Source: a bacterium (GTDB lineage Bacteria > JALSQH01). Taken from it: a stretch of DNA of 17,322 bases. The notes beneath the pieces are model-generated. The model worked only from the letters and a program-made list of their open reading frames with translations, made no database searches and had not been told where the DNA came from. Below are positions 1 to 8,320 of the stretch, piece after piece. Positions within the stretch are counted from its first letter, which is position 1; every line of letters begins with the position of its first letter. Both the position numbers and the translations under genes were made by a program. The stretch lies in assembly GCA_026985515.1 (NCBI GenBank), contig JALSQH010000058.1, forward strand, positions 1-17,322, written 5' to 3'.

Positions 1-189
1 AACTATCCTGTTATCCTGTTTGAAACTTTGTTTGCTGAAGCCTACAATGAAATAATGAGAATGATCAACTTCAATCTTACAACTCTCCTTAAACATCCCT
101 CAAAAGGTGGTACCTATGTTGTATCTCTGTGCCCATGGAGAAAAATCCTTCATTTGAAAATCTTCACCGGAAAGTCACCATTTTCTTGA
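1..189 (+). CDS. C-terminal fragment of an unrecognised protein (partial, 5' end outside window)
   Basis: Frame 1 is open from the first base to a TGA at 187-189, giving 62 residues with no start codon needed inside the window. The translation is mixed in character, with an acidic-hydrophobic opening (FETLFAEAYNEI) and a basic end (CPWRKILHLKIFTGK). The opposite strand is interrupted by stops in this stretch. An open run of this length in AT-rich DNA is suggestive but not conclusive, and I recognise no family. Its stop codon lies inside the hairpin and -35 region described for the aroF upstream area, so if real it ends immediately before the aroF operon. It could instead be non-coding upstream sequence. 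Confidence 0.4.
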   Translation, partial: NYPVILFETLFAEAYNEIMRMINFNLTTLLKHPSKGGTYVVSLCPWRKILHLKIFTGKSPFS

Positions 190-196
190 CTTTTTT
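171..196 (+). terminator. Candidate weak intrinsic terminator
   Basis: AAAGTCA at 171-177 can pair with TGACTTT at 187-193 across a 9-nt loop, and a run of six T (191-196) starts within the 3' arm. The stem has only two G-C pairs, so it would be weak. It sits where the upstream partial frame ends. The same bases also supply the proposed -35 box of the aroF promoter, so it may be only a coincidence of that element. Confidence 0.25.
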
Positions 197-218
197 ACTG
201 TAAATAAGAGAATATAAT
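186..218 (+). promoter_or_regulatory. Candidate sigma-70 type promoter for the aroF operon
   Basis: A -35-like TTGACT (186-191) and a perfect -10 TATAAT (213-218) lie just upstream of aroF. The spacer is 21 nt, longer than the usual 16-18, so strength is uncertain; the -10 box is the more convincing half. A start around 225 would give a leader of under 20 nt, leaving no room for a long riboswitch or T-box. Confidence 0.45.
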
Positions 219-241
219 GATAACCTGAACGGAGTATGACC

Positions 242-1276
242 ATGATAATTGTAATGAAAAAGGGTGCCTCTGAGGAATGCATTCAGAAAGTTGTGGAAGC
301 TGTTAAAAGTGAAGGGTATTCTCCTCACGTCATAAGAGGTGTGGAAAGAACAGTTGTTGCTGCCGTTGGTGATGAGCGGAGAAAAGTTGAGGTAATGGAA
401 AAGCTAAAGGCTTTTGACGGTGTTGATAATGTCATACCCATCCTCAAGCCATACAAACTTGCCAGCAGGGAGGCAAAGTCCACCAAAACGCAGATAAAAA
501 TAAATGATGATGTTGTGATAGGGGGGGAAGAGATAGTCGTTATTGCGGGACCCTGCTCCATAGAAAGTGAAGAGTTGACTATTGAAATTGCCAGAAAGGT
601 TAAAGAGGCAGGCGCCCACATCCTCAGAGGCGGGGCCTTCAAACCGAGAACCTCGCCCTATTCCTTTCAGGGTTTTGGCGTTGATGGATTGAAAATACTT
701 GCAAAGGCTGGAAGGGAAGCTGGAATGCCAGTTATTTCAGAAATTCTGGATAAACATGATTTGCCCTTTTTCATAGAGTATGTAGATATTATTCAGGTGG
801 GGGCAAGAAATATGCAGAATTTTGCACTGTTGAAGGAACTGAGCAAGATAAACAAGCCTGTTTTGCTTAAGAGAGGCATGTGTGCCACTATAGATGAATG
901 GCTCTTTGCTGCAGAGTACATATTATCTGGTGGTAATGAGAATGTCATTCTGTGCGAAAGGGGAATACGAACCTTTGAAACTTCTACAAGAAATACCCTT
1001 GATCTTAACGCGATACCGGTGCTGAGGGATAGAACTCACCTTCCTGTTATTGTTGACCCGAGTCATGGAACAGGGCACTGGGATTATGTAATACCAATGG
1101 CAAAGGCAGCTATTGCTGCGGGGGCAGATGGTATAATGGTGGAGGTGCATCCAGAACCTGAAAAGGCTCTCAGTGATGGACCCCAATCCCTCAAATATGA
1201 TACATTTTTCCAGTTGATGAAAGAGATTAAACCTGTTGCTGAAGCAGTGGGAAGAACTCTCCGTACTGGAGGATAA
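242..1276 (+). CDS. aroF: 3-deoxy-7-phosphoheptulonate (DAHP) synthase, Thermotoga-like type with N-terminal regulatory domain
   Basis: Catalyses the first step of the shikimate pathway: condensation of phosphoenolpyruvate with erythrose 4-phosphate. The protein has 344 residues. A ferredoxin-like/ACT-like domain spans about residues 1-70 (opening MIIVMKKGAS) and is followed by a TIM barrel. Visible motifs are GPCS (103-106), GAFKPRTSPYSFQG (131-144), DPSHGTGH (272-279) and EVHPEP (301-306). The expected metal ligands are Cys105, His275, Glu301 and Asp312, in the same spacing as I recall for the Thermotoga maritima enzyme. The ATG at 242 is chosen because GGAG at 231-234 sits 7 nt upstream; the in-frame ATG at 236 is only 1 nt from it. 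In the family the N-terminal domain mediates feedback by aromatic amino acids; whether that holds here is inference. First gene of the left operon, 1 nt before ileS. Confidence 0.93.
   Translation: MIIVMKKGASEECIQKVVEAVKSEGYSPHVIRGVERTVVAAVGDERRKVEVMEKLKAFDGVDNVIPILKPYKLASREAKSTKTQIKINDDVVIGGEEIVVIAGPCSIESEELTIEIARKVKEAGAHILRGGAFKPRTSPYSFQGFGVDGLKILAKAGREAGMPVISEILDKHDLPFFIEYVDIIQVGARNMQNFALLKELSKINKPVLLKRGMCATIDEWLFAAEYILSGGNENVILCERGIRTFETSTRNTLDLNAIPVLRDRTHLPVIVDPSHGTGHWDYVIPMAKAAIAAGADGIMVEVHPEPEKALSDGPQSLKYDTFFQLMKEIKPVAEAVGRTLRTGG
1268..1272 (+). promoter_or_regulatory. Ribosome binding site fixing the ileS start
   Basis: GGAGG five nt upstream of the ATG at 1278. It lies in the last codons of aroF and rules out the longer in-frame TTG start at 1236, which has no comparable site and would overlap aroF by 41 nt. 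Confidence 0.8.
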
Positions 1277-1277
1277 A

Positions 1278-4082
1278 ATGGAGAAAAAAGATTACAAAGA
1301 GACCCTTCATCTCCCTCAGACAGGGTTTCCAATGAAGGCCAATCTTACGCAGAAGGAAAGGGAGATCCTCAAGGAGTGGGAAGAGGAAAGAATATATGAA
1401 GATCTCCTGAAGAAGAGGAAAGATGCACCTGTTTTCTCTCTGCATGACGGTCCTCCATATGCAAATGGACATATCCACATGGGTCACGCTCTGAACAAAA
1501 TTCTGAAGGATATTATTGTAAAATTCAAAACCATGGAGGGTTACAGGGTTAAATTCGTCCCCGGATGGGATTGCCATGGACTTCCCATAGAGCTGAAAGT
1601 TGATCAGGAGCTTGGTCCCAGAAAGAAGAGCATGTCAAAAATAGAAATCAGGGAGAGGTGCAAGAAGTACGCTGAGAAGTTCGTAAGGATTCAGAGGGAT
1701 GAATTCAGAAGACTGGGGGTATTTGGCCTGTGGGATGAGGCTTATCTGACAATGAACCCTTCCTATGAAGCAACTATTGTGAGAGAATTTGGTAAGATTG
1801 TCGAGGCGGGTAATGTATACAGACAGAAAAAACCAATTTACTGGTGTCCTCACTGTCAGACAGCACTGGCTGAAGCTGAAATCGAGTATTATGATCACAG
1901 GTCTCCATCAATATATGTTAAATTCCCACTCATTGATGATCCATCCCGAATCGATGCGAGTCTGAAAGGAGAAAAAGTAAACATTGTAATATGGACAACG
2001 ACACCATGGACTTTGCCTGCCAATCTGGCTGTAGCCCTTCATCCTGACGAGGATTATGTCTTTTACCGGGCAGAGGATGGTGAAGTGTATGTTGTGGCAG
2101 AGGCTCTGCTTGACAATTTTATTCATGTTCTGGGGAAGAATGGGGATGTGATTTATAAAACTTCAGGAAAGAGTCTGGAAGGTCTTAAACTCAGACACCC
2201 CATTTTTGATGAAAAAACCTCGGTGGTTATTTTAGGGGAACATGTCACAATGGATGCGGGAACGGGCTGTGTTCACACAGCACCCGGCCATGGTGAAGAG
2301 GATTACGAAGTTGGACTCAGGTATAACCTGGAGATTTTTGCCCCTGTGGATGGAGAGGGAAGATTCACAGAAGAGGTACCGCAGTACAGGGGCATGAAGG
2401 TATGGGATGCCAATTCTGTGATTATTGAGGACCTTAAAAAGAAGGGTCTTTTAATCCACGCGGGAGAAATAGAGCATTCTTATCCTCATTGCTGGCGATG
2501 TAAGAATCCCATCATATTCCGAGCTACTGATCAGTGGTTTATCTCAATGGAGAAAAATGATCTGAGAAGGAAGGCTCTTGATGAAATTGACAGGGTAAGC
2601 TGGATCCCCTCCTGGGGCCGTGACAGAATTTACAATATGGTTGAATCAAGACCTGACTGGTGCATTTCGAGACAGAGGTCGTGGGGAGTTCCAATAGTTG
2701 CCCTTTACTGCAAAAAGTGTGGGAAACCCTTTACCTCTCGTGAGATTGCCGAGCATGTGGCTTCCATCTTTGAAAGGGAGGGTTCAAACAGCTGGTTCAG
2801 CAAACCGGTTAGTGAATTAATTCCTGAAGGGACAAAGTGTCCACACTGTGGTGGTGAAGAATTTGAACTGGAACAGGATATAATAGATGTGTGGTTCGAA
2901 TCCGGGGTGAGTTACGCAGCAGTTTGTGAGAATGACCCTGATCTGGGGTTTCCGGTGGATCTTTATCTGGAAGGAAGTGATCAGCATAGAGGATGGTTTC
3001 ACTCCTCCCTTTTAACCTCTGTCATAACGAGAGGCAGGGCACCCTACAGATCAGTTTTGACTCATGGATTTGTGGTTGACGGTCAGGGAAGGAAGATGAG
3101 CAAGTCACTTGGAAACGTGATAAGTCCTGAAGAGATAATTAAACAGCAGGGTGCCGAGATTCTCAGGCTCTGGGTGGCTGCTGAGGATTACAGGGATGAT
3201 ATAAGAATTTCTCAGGAAATTTTAAAAAGGCTGGTTGATGCATACAGAAGAATAAGAAACACAGTAAGATTCATGCTTGGAAATCTCTATGATTTTGATC
3301 CTGAGAAGGATTCAATACCTTATGCGGAACTTTTTCCCATTGATAGATACATGCTTCACAGATTGAATCAGCTTATAGCAAAGGTGAGAGAAGCCTATGA
3401 TAATTACAATTTTCACATAGTTTATCATTCTGTTCACAATTTCTGTGTAGTTGACCTCAGCTCTTTTTACCTTGATATTCTGAAGGACAGACTTTACACA
3501 TGGGCTTCAAAGTCTCATGGAAGGAGGTCTGCCCAGACAGTTATTTATCTCATTGTTGAAACACTGCTCAAACTTATAGCTCCTGTTATTTCCTTCACTG
3601 CCTATGAGGCATGGCAGTATCTGCCCGGGAAAAGAGATAAAAACATCTTTTCTGAGAAGTTCCCGGAAGTTGTGGAAGAGTATTATGATAATGAGCTCGC
3701 TGATGAATGGGAGATCCTGATAAAGATAAGGGAGGATGTGAACAGAGCACTTGAGGTGAAAAGGCAGAATAAAGAAATAGGACATTCCCTTGATGCGAGG
3801 GTGCTGATCAGACCGGACAGCAGAACAGCCGGAATTCTGGAAAAGTACAGAGATGATCTCCCCTACATATTTATCGTTTCTCAGGTTGAACTTGTGGATG
3901 AAATTGATGGAGAAGCATTTTCCGGAGAGAATTTCCCGGAGATGAAAATTTCAGTTGTTAAGCCCCTTGGAGCCAAGTGTCAGAGATGCTGGAATTATTC
4001 TGAAAGTGTGGGAAAGAATCCCAATTATCCTGACCTGTGTGAAAGATGTATAAGGGCTCTGCAAGAAGAGGCAAATGGTTAA
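1278..4082 (+). CDS. ileS: Isoleucyl-tRNA synthetase
   Basis: Charges tRNA-Ile with isoleucine in the cytoplasm and edits misactivated valine. The protein is 934 residues, normal for bacterial IleRS. The class I signatures are present: HIGH-type GHIHMGH (64-70) and KMSKS (606-610, within [11 protein letters not shown]). The Thr-rich editing motif [11 protein letters not shown] and the later [16 protein letters not shown] belong to the CP1 editing domain. [14 protein letters not shown] and CKKC...CPHC are the Cys-rich segments usual in this family. The C-terminal zinc finger is complete (Cys901, Cys904, Cys921, Cys924). The active-site motif reads [11 protein letters not shown], slightly off the more common WFDSGSSHA form. 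The last 8 nt overlap lspA, an ileS-lspA pairing common in bacteria. No T-box leader was seen. Confidence 0.97.
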   Translation: MEKKDYKETLHLPQTGFPMKANLTQKEREILKEWEEERIYEDLLKKRKDAPVFSLHDGPPYANGHIHMGHALNKILKDIIVKFKTMEGYRVKFVPGWDCHGLPIELKVDQELGPRKKSMSKIEIRERCKKYAEKFVRIQRDEFRRLGVFGLWDEAYLTMNPSYEATIVREFGKIVEAGNVYRQKKPIYWCPHCQTALAEAEIEYYDHRSPSIYVKFPLIDDPSRIDASLKGEKVNIVIWTTTPWTLPANLAVALHPDEDYVFYRAEDGEVYVVAEALLDNFIHVLGKNGDVIYKTSGKSLEGLKLRHPIFDEKTSVVILGEHVTMDAGTGCVHTAPGHGEEDYEVGLRYNLEIFAPVDGEGRFTEEVPQYRGMKVWDANSVIIEDLKKKGLLIHAGEIEHSYPHCWRCKNPIIFRATDQWFISMEKNDLRRKALDEIDRVSWIPSWGRDRIYNMVESRPDWCISRQRSWGVPIVALYCKKCGKPFTSREIAEHVASIFEREGSNSWFSKPVSELIPEGTKCPHCGGEEFELEQDIIDVWFESGVSYAAVCENDPDLGFPVDLYLEGSDQHRGWFHSSLLTSVITRGRAPYRSVLTHGFVVDGQGRKMSKSLGNVISPEEIIKQQGAEILRLWVAAEDYRDDIRISQEILKRLVDAYRRIRNTVRFMLGNLYDFDPEKDSIPYAELFPIDRYMLHRLNQLIAKVREAYDNYNFHIVYHSVHNFCVVDLSSFYLDILKDRLYTWASKSHGRRSAQTVIYLIVETLLKLIAPVISFTAYEAWQYLPGKRDKNIFSEKFPEVVEEYYDNELADEWEILIKIREDVNRALEVKRQNKEIGHSLDARVLIRPDSRTAGILEKYRDDLPYIFIVSQVELVDEIDGEAFSGENFPEMKISVVKPLGAKCQRCWNYSESVGKNPNYPDLCERCIRALQEEANG

Positions 4083-4560
4083 ACTGAAATTTTTCTTTCT
4101 CTTTGCTGTTCCTGTTGTAATTGTTGATCAGGTCACCAAGCGATTTATAGATCACAGCCTTACTCTCTTTTCCCGCATAACTGTTATACCGGGATTTTTT
4201 GATATAGTTAAAGCCTACAACACAGGTGCAGCCTTCAGTCTTTTCGCAAACAGAAGTTCACCCCTTGTGAGTTTAGTTTTTCATGCTCTCACCTTTCTTG
4301 CAATTCTTTTTGTTGTTTATCTCTTGGTAAAAATTCCACCAGATAAAAAACTTCAACTTGCTTCACTCAATCTCATCATTGGTGGTGCAATGGGAAATCT
4401 GTATGATAGATTTACATATGGACATGTGGTTGATTTCCTTGATTTTTATATTGGCAGGTACCACTGGCCTGCTTTTAATGTGGCTGATTCATCCATTGTA
4501 ATTGGAACGGGGTTGCTTCTTTTTGCGATTCTGAGGGAGGAAAAAAATGATAGTGTATAA
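4075..4560 (+). CDS. lspA: Lipoprotein signal peptidase (signal peptidase II)
   Basis: Inner-membrane aspartic protease that cleaves the signal peptide of prolipoproteins before the lipidated cysteine. The 161 residues show four hydrophobic segments (about 4-20, 62-84, 93-109, 139-153). The family motifs are [10 protein letters not shown] (103-112), VVDF with catalytic Asp120, and FNVADS with catalytic Asp138; Asp111 is the conserved structural residue. An AGAGG site (4067-4071) in the end of ileS precedes the ATG by 3 nt. Start and stop regions overlap ileS by 8 nt and the next small gene by 14 nt, suggesting translational coupling. Two likely substrates are encoded in this same window: the alpha/beta hydrolase and the Wza-like exporter, each with a Cys20 after a hydrophobic leader. 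Confidence 0.95.
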   Translation: MVKLKFFFLFAVPVVIVDQVTKRFIDHSLTLFSRITVIPGFFDIVKAYNTGAAFSLFANRSSPLVSLVFHALTFLAILFVVYLLVKIPPDKKLQLASLNLIIGGAMGNLYDRFTYGHVVDFLDFYIGRYHWPAFNVADSSIVIGTGLLLFAILREEKNDSV

Positions 4561-4744
4561 GGTGGTTGAACTGAGTGTTGTTGACGATAAAGAAATTGAA
4601 AAGAAACTCAATGAGATGGCGAAGGATGGATGGTATCTTGATGGTATCCATTTTGCGATGAGAGAATCATCTAAAAGACCTGCCATGGCTTTTCTGGTTT
4701 TCTACAAATCTGTTCCGGAGGAAAAAGATGAAGAATCGGAATGA
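4547..4744 (+). CDS. Small DUF4177-like protein
   Basis: A 65-residue soluble protein, nested between lspA (14-nt overlap) and bioA (17-nt overlap). It begins YKVVELS, followed by [19 protein letters not shown], then [16 protein letters not shown] and an acidic Glu-rich tail. The pattern (YKVVE at the start, a helix with LNE-A-DGW-L, then an aromatic strand ending FYK) is that of the DUF4177 family as I know it. Function is unknown. GGGAGG at 4535-4540, 6 nt before the ATG, is a strong ribosome site, which supports real translation. There are no signal peptide, membrane segment or cysteines. The DUF4177 assignment is from pattern memory only. Confidence 0.7.
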   Translation: MIVYKVVELSVVDDKEIEKKLNEMAKDGWYLDGIHFAMRESSKRPAMAFLVFYKSVPEEKDEESE

Positions 4745-6113
4745 GTGGATTGAACATCTCCTTGAAGTTGATAAAAAGCATATATGGCACCCCTTCACCC
4801 AGATGAAGGAGTGGGTAGAGAAAGAAGAAATCATCATTATTGAGAGGGGAGAAGGATGTTACCTGTATGATGTGTATGGAAGGAAATTTCTCGATGGAGT
4901 TTCTTCTCTGTGGGTTAATGTGCATGGGCACAGAAAAAAGGAAATTGATGAGGCCATAAAAAAGCAACTTGATAAAATTGCTCATTCTACTCTCCTCGGT
5001 CTTGCCAATGTACCATCCATAGAGCTGGCTGAGAGATTGATAAAAATTACCCCTGATAATCTCACTAAAATTTTTTACTCTGACAATGGTTCAACGGCAG
5101 TTGAAATTGGTTTAAAAATTGCCTATCAATATTTTCAACAAACGGGGAGACCCCAAAAGAAAAAGATTATTTCTTTTGTAAATGCCTACCATGGAGATAC
5201 AATCGGCTCTGTAAGTGTGGGGGGAATAGATCTCTTTCATCAGATTTACAGACCGCTTCTCTTTGAAACCATTAAGATACCCTATCCCTACTGTTACAGA
5301 TGCCCCTACGGCAAAAGTCCCGATACCTGCAATATGGAGTGTCTCACTGAGGCAAAAAAAATAATTTCGGAACACAGGGAGGATGCAGCTGCCATTATCA
5401 TTGAGCCCATTATGCAGGGAGCTGCCGGTATGATAAAATCACCCCCGGGTTTCTTGAGGGGGATTTATGAAGCAGCGAAGGAAAATGATATACTTCTCAT
5501 CGTTGACGAGGTAGCCACAGGTTTTGGAAGGACGGGGAAGATGTTTGCTGTTGAGCATGAGAATGTTAAGCCAGATATAATGGCTGTTGCAAAAGGAATA
5601 AGCGGCGGTTACCTGCCTATTGCAGCGACTCTCACAACTGATGAAATTTATATGGGTTTCTGGGCTGACTATGCGGAGAAAAAAACATTTTTCCACGGCC
5701 ACACCTATACCGGGAATCCTCTTGCTGCAGCCGCAGCAATTGCAAGTATAGATCTCTTTGAAAAAGAAAAGGTTATTGAAAACCTTCAGCCAAAAATCAG
5801 ACATTTAGAGAAGAAGCTTGAGGAGTTCAGAGAATTACCCCATGTGGGAGATATCAGGCAGGCTGGTTTTATGGTCGGGATAGAACTGGTCAGGGATAAG
5901 AGGACAAAGGAAGAGTATCCCTATGGTGACAGAATCAGTCATCAGGTTATAGTGAGAGCAAGAAAATACGGGATAATTATCAGACCACTTGGGGATGTAA
6001 TAGTTCTTATGCCGCCTCTCTGCATATCCATAGAGGAGCTTGATTTTCTCCTTGATGGAGTTTATCGCTCAATTAAAGAGGTAACTGAAGAGTATGAGCG
6101 ACGGAAAGGGTAA
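4728..6113 (+). CDS. bioA: Adenosylmethionine-8-amino-7-oxononanoate aminotransferase (DAPA synthase)
   Basis: PLP enzyme that converts 7-keto-8-aminopelargonate to 7,8-diaminopelargonate in biotin synthesis. The protein has 461 residues. Class III aminotransferase motifs are in order: DNGSTAVE near the cofactor phosphate, NAYHGDTIGSVSVGG, DEVATGFGRTG, Schiff-base Lys289 in MAVAKGISGGY, and FFHGHTYTGNPLA. A Cys-rich insert (YCYRCPYGKSPDTCNMEC) lies between the HGDT and DEVATGF motifs. GGAGG at 4717-4721 lies 6 nt before the ATG. The immediate bioD neighbour (20-nt overlap) makes BioA more likely than another class III aminotransferase. Whether the amino donor is SAM, or lysine as in the Bacillus subtilis type, cannot be told from sequence. 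The other biotin genes are not in the window. Confidence 0.93.
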   Translation: MKNRNEWIEHLLEVDKKHIWHPFTQMKEWVEKEEIIIIERGEGCYLYDVYGRKFLDGVSSLWVNVHGHRKKEIDEAIKKQLDKIAHSTLLGLANVPSIELAERLIKITPDNLTKIFYSDNGSTAVEIGLKIAYQYFQQTGRPQKKKIISFVNAYHGDTIGSVSVGGIDLFHQIYRPLLFETIKIPYPYCYRCPYGKSPDTCNMECLTEAKKIISEHREDAAAIIIEPIMQGAAGMIKSPPGFLRGIYEAAKENDILLIVDEVATGFGRTGKMFAVEHENVKPDIMAVAKGISGGYLPIAATLTTDEIYMGFWADYAEKKTFFHGHTYTGNPLAAAAAIASIDLFEKEKVIENLQPKIRHLEKKLEEFRELPHVGDIRQAGFMVGIELVRDKRTKEEYPYGDRISHQVIVRARKYGIIIRPLGDVIVLMPPLCISIEELDFLLDGVYRSIKEVTEEYERRKG

Positions 6114-6780
6114 GATCTTTGTTACAGGGACAGATACAGGGGTGGGAAAAACAGTTTTCACCCTTGCCCTCTGCCTTTTCTTAAAGAGCAGAGGAAAGAA
6201 GTGCAGGGTTATTAAACCTGTTGAGACTGGGTGTGACCCTGTCTGTGAGGATGAGACACTTTACAGAAAATTTCTGGGCGATGACGCTGTTGAGGTCTTT
6301 TACAGACTGAAGTATCCTGCTGCCCCTCTTACCGCAGGAGAAAGGGAGGGGATCGAGATTCCCATTGAGGATTTGAAAGAAAAACTTAAGGGATATGATG
6401 AAGGGGTAACTCTTGTAGAGGGGGCTGGAGGTCTGCTCGTTCCAGTAAATTATGAGACTACCTATCTTGATCTGATTCTCGCACTTGATACTCCCGTTAT
6501 GGTTGTGGCAGGGAATAAACTTGGCGTGATAAATCATACACTTTTAACTGTGGATGTACTTGATAGAAGGGGAATAAAGGGAATTATCATACTGAACGAT
6601 CTTTCTGAAGGGGATCCTTTTCTGCTGGAAGATAATTTGAAGAAAATAAAACATTTTTCGAAAATGCCAGTGGCGGGAAGATTTCCATACATTGAGAAAT
6701 TCACAGAGGATCAACTGATCAGAGGGATTCAGCCTCTCTATACTTCTCTTGAAGAATTCGCTGGAGAGATTCTTCGGTGA
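6094..6780 (+). CDS. bioD: Dethiobiotin synthetase
   Basis: ATP-dependent carboxylation and ring closure of 7,8-diaminopelargonate to dethiobiotin. The protein is 228 residues, the normal size. P-loop GTDTGVGKT (12-20), KPVETG (41-46, with the substrate-binding Lys), EGAGG (109-113) and NKLGVINH (141-148) are all present. The start at 6094 lies inside the bioA 3' end (20-nt overlap), so translation is probably coupled. It is the last gene of the left operon. Its final 62 nt are also the antisense of the last codons of the HD-GYP gene. No intrinsic terminator is visible between the two. Confidence 0.94.
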   Translation: MSDGKGKIFVTGTDTGVGKTVFTLALCLFLKSRGKKCRVIKPVETGCDPVCEDETLYRKFLGDDAVEVFYRLKYPAAPLTAGEREGIEIPIEDLKEKLKGYDEGVTLVEGAGGLLVPVNYETTYLDLILALDTPVMVVAGNKLGVINHTLLTVDVLDRRGIKGIIILNDLSEGDPFLLEDNLKKIKHFSKMPVAGRFPYIEKFTEDQLIRGIQPLYTSLEEFAGEILR

Positions 6781-8320
6781 AACTTTCTATTGCCTCCCTG
6801 TTCTCCTCGTAATATTCGGGAAGGAGAGTTTTTATGGCTTTTTTCCCCTCATCTGAGACCAGGAAGTTGAGAAAAATTCTTGTTAACTGTGGATCGAACT
6901 GGGTACCCATATTGTCAACCAATTCATGGATAACCGATTTGAAGGGCAATCTCTTCCTGTAAGGTCTGTCTGTGGTCATGACATCAAAGCTGTCTGCAAT
7001 GGCAATTATTCTTGCACCAACAGGGATGTGTTCTCCCTTCAGGCCCTCTGGATATCCATTTCCGTCCCACCTTTCATGATGATAATAAACCATGGGAATT
7101 ATGGGCTTGAAGAAGTTTATCGGCTCAAGTATCTTTTTACCCACCTCTGGATGAGTTCTGAAAAGTTCCATTTCATCTTCTGTAAGAGCTGTACTTTTTT
7201 TAAGAGCTGAAAGGTCCATGCCAATTTTTCCTATGTCGTGGAGAAGAGCAGCGTTCCTGATGTTTTCCACCATCTCGTCACTGCATCCACATTTCTTTGC
7301 CAGAATCTCTGCCCAGAAAGCCACTCTTTCTGAATGACCCCTTGTGTATTGATCCTTTGCCTCAACTGCTCTTACAAGACTCTGAATGGTTTCGGTGAAT
7401 ACTTTTTGAAGGTCTTTGAATAGTTCCACATTCTTGAGAGATACACCCGCTCTTGATGCAAGGAGAAACAGGGCCTTTTTATCAACATCGGTGAATTTGT
7501 TAACTTTACTAAGAGATGCAACTGCCACCGTTCCAAGATGTTTCCCGCCGGCTCTCAGGGGAACCATCAGAATGGATGTGATCCCCATCTGGGGAGTCTT
7601 ATCCAGAAATACCTTTCCAACTTCTTCATCTGAGAAGAGAATTATTTTTCCTTCCTGAAAGTATCCTTCGATGAAGGGGAAGTCAATTTTTTTAAATAAT
7701 TCTTCTGGATCTATGTCCTCCCTGGTGGATAATCCCTTTTTGTATATGCACTTTTTATTTTTTTCATCATATCTTCCCACAAAGGCGACATCTGCGAATG
7801 TTGTTTTTATTGATGATTCCACCAGAAGATCATAAATTTTCTCCTCATCCATTATTTCAACAAGCTCCTCAGATGCTCTGTAATTTTCAAGCATCTGTTT
7901 CAAAACAAAGTTTTCACCTTCTACCTTTTTGATTTTCAATGCCTTTTCAACAAGTTTCAGAATCTCAGGAAGTTTAAATGGCTTTACAATATATTCAATT
8001 GCTCCATATTTTCCAGCTTCAACTGCTCCATCGTAAGAGGCGGCTCCAGTCATTACCACCACTGCGGGGGGATTTTTGAACTCCTCCCGGAGCCTCTGAA
8101 GCAGGGATAGTCCGTTGATCTTTCCTGGCATCACCACGTCAGTTATCATCAGGTCGTAGGTTTTTTCGTAGAGTTTTTCGAGAGCTTCTTCTCCACTGGT
8201 TGCAAAATCTGTTTCAAAGCCTTCTTCCTGGAGGAATTCCGAAAGTGATTCTGCCACTCCGGGGTCATCATCCACAACGAGGATTTTTGCTTTTTCAGGC
8301 TGTTGTTGTTTCTCTTCCAT
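6719..8320 (-). CDS. Response regulator with REC, GAF and HD-GYP domains (predicted cyclic di-GMP phosphodiesterase)
   Basis: A 533-residue protein. The receiver domain (about 12-130) has the acidic DDD at 17-19, phosphoacceptor Asp61 in MITDVVMP, and VKPF (112-115). A GAF-like sensor domain spans about 150-300. The HD-GYP domain (about 305-500) has GHSER (328-332), HD at 361-362 (HDIGKIG), HHERWDGNGYP (414-424) and ARIIAIADSFDVMTTDRPYR (436-455). All residues usually needed for metal binding and cyclic di-GMP hydrolysis appear intact, so activity is expected. No membrane segment is seen, so it should be cytoplasmic. The start is the ATG at 8320; GGAG lies 10 nt upstream, inside ttuA, which it overlaps by 26 nt. 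No partner histidine kinase is present, so the input signal is unknown. Confidence 0.92.
   Translation of the reverse strand: MEEKQQQPEKAKILVVDDDPGVAESLSEFLQEEGFETDFATSGEEALEKLYEKTYDLMITDVVMPGKINGLSLLQRLREEFKNPPAVVVMTGAASYDGAVEAGKYGAIEYIVKPFKLPEILKLVEKALKIKKVEGENFVLKQMLENYRASEELVEIMDEEKIYDLLVESSIKTTFADVAFVGRYDEKNKKCIYKKGLSTREDIDPEELFKKIDFPFIEGYFQEGKIILFSDEEVGKVFLDKTPQMGITSILMVPLRAGGKHLGTVAVASLSKVNKFTDVDKKALFLLASRAGVSLKNVELFKDLQKVFTETIQSLVRAVEAKDQYTRGHSERVAFWAEILAKKCGCSDEMVENIRNAALLHDIGKIGMDLSALKKSTALTEDEMELFRTHPEVGKKILEPINFFKPIIPMVYYHHERWDGNGYPEGLKGEHIPVGARIIAIADSFDVMTTDRPYRKRLPFKSVIHELVDNMGTQFDPQLTRIFLNFLVSDEGKKAIKTLLPEYYEENREAIESFTEESLQRILQEKYREAESL

Noticed and set aside
104-118. AAGGTGGTACCTAT resembles the conserved T-box riboswitch sequence
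   Set aside because: It lies upstream of the proposed promoter, inside an open frame, lacks the rest of the T-box motif, and there is no specifier stem or antiterminator in the available bases.
236-241. Upstream ATG of aroF at 236
   Set aside because: It is only 1 nt after the GGAG site; the ATG at 242 has normal spacing and the family-like start MIIVMK.
1236-1277. Longer ileS start at TTG 1236
   Set aside because: It would overlap aroF by 41 nt and has no ribosome site as good as the GGAGG before the ATG at 1278, and the extra residues are not IleRS-like.
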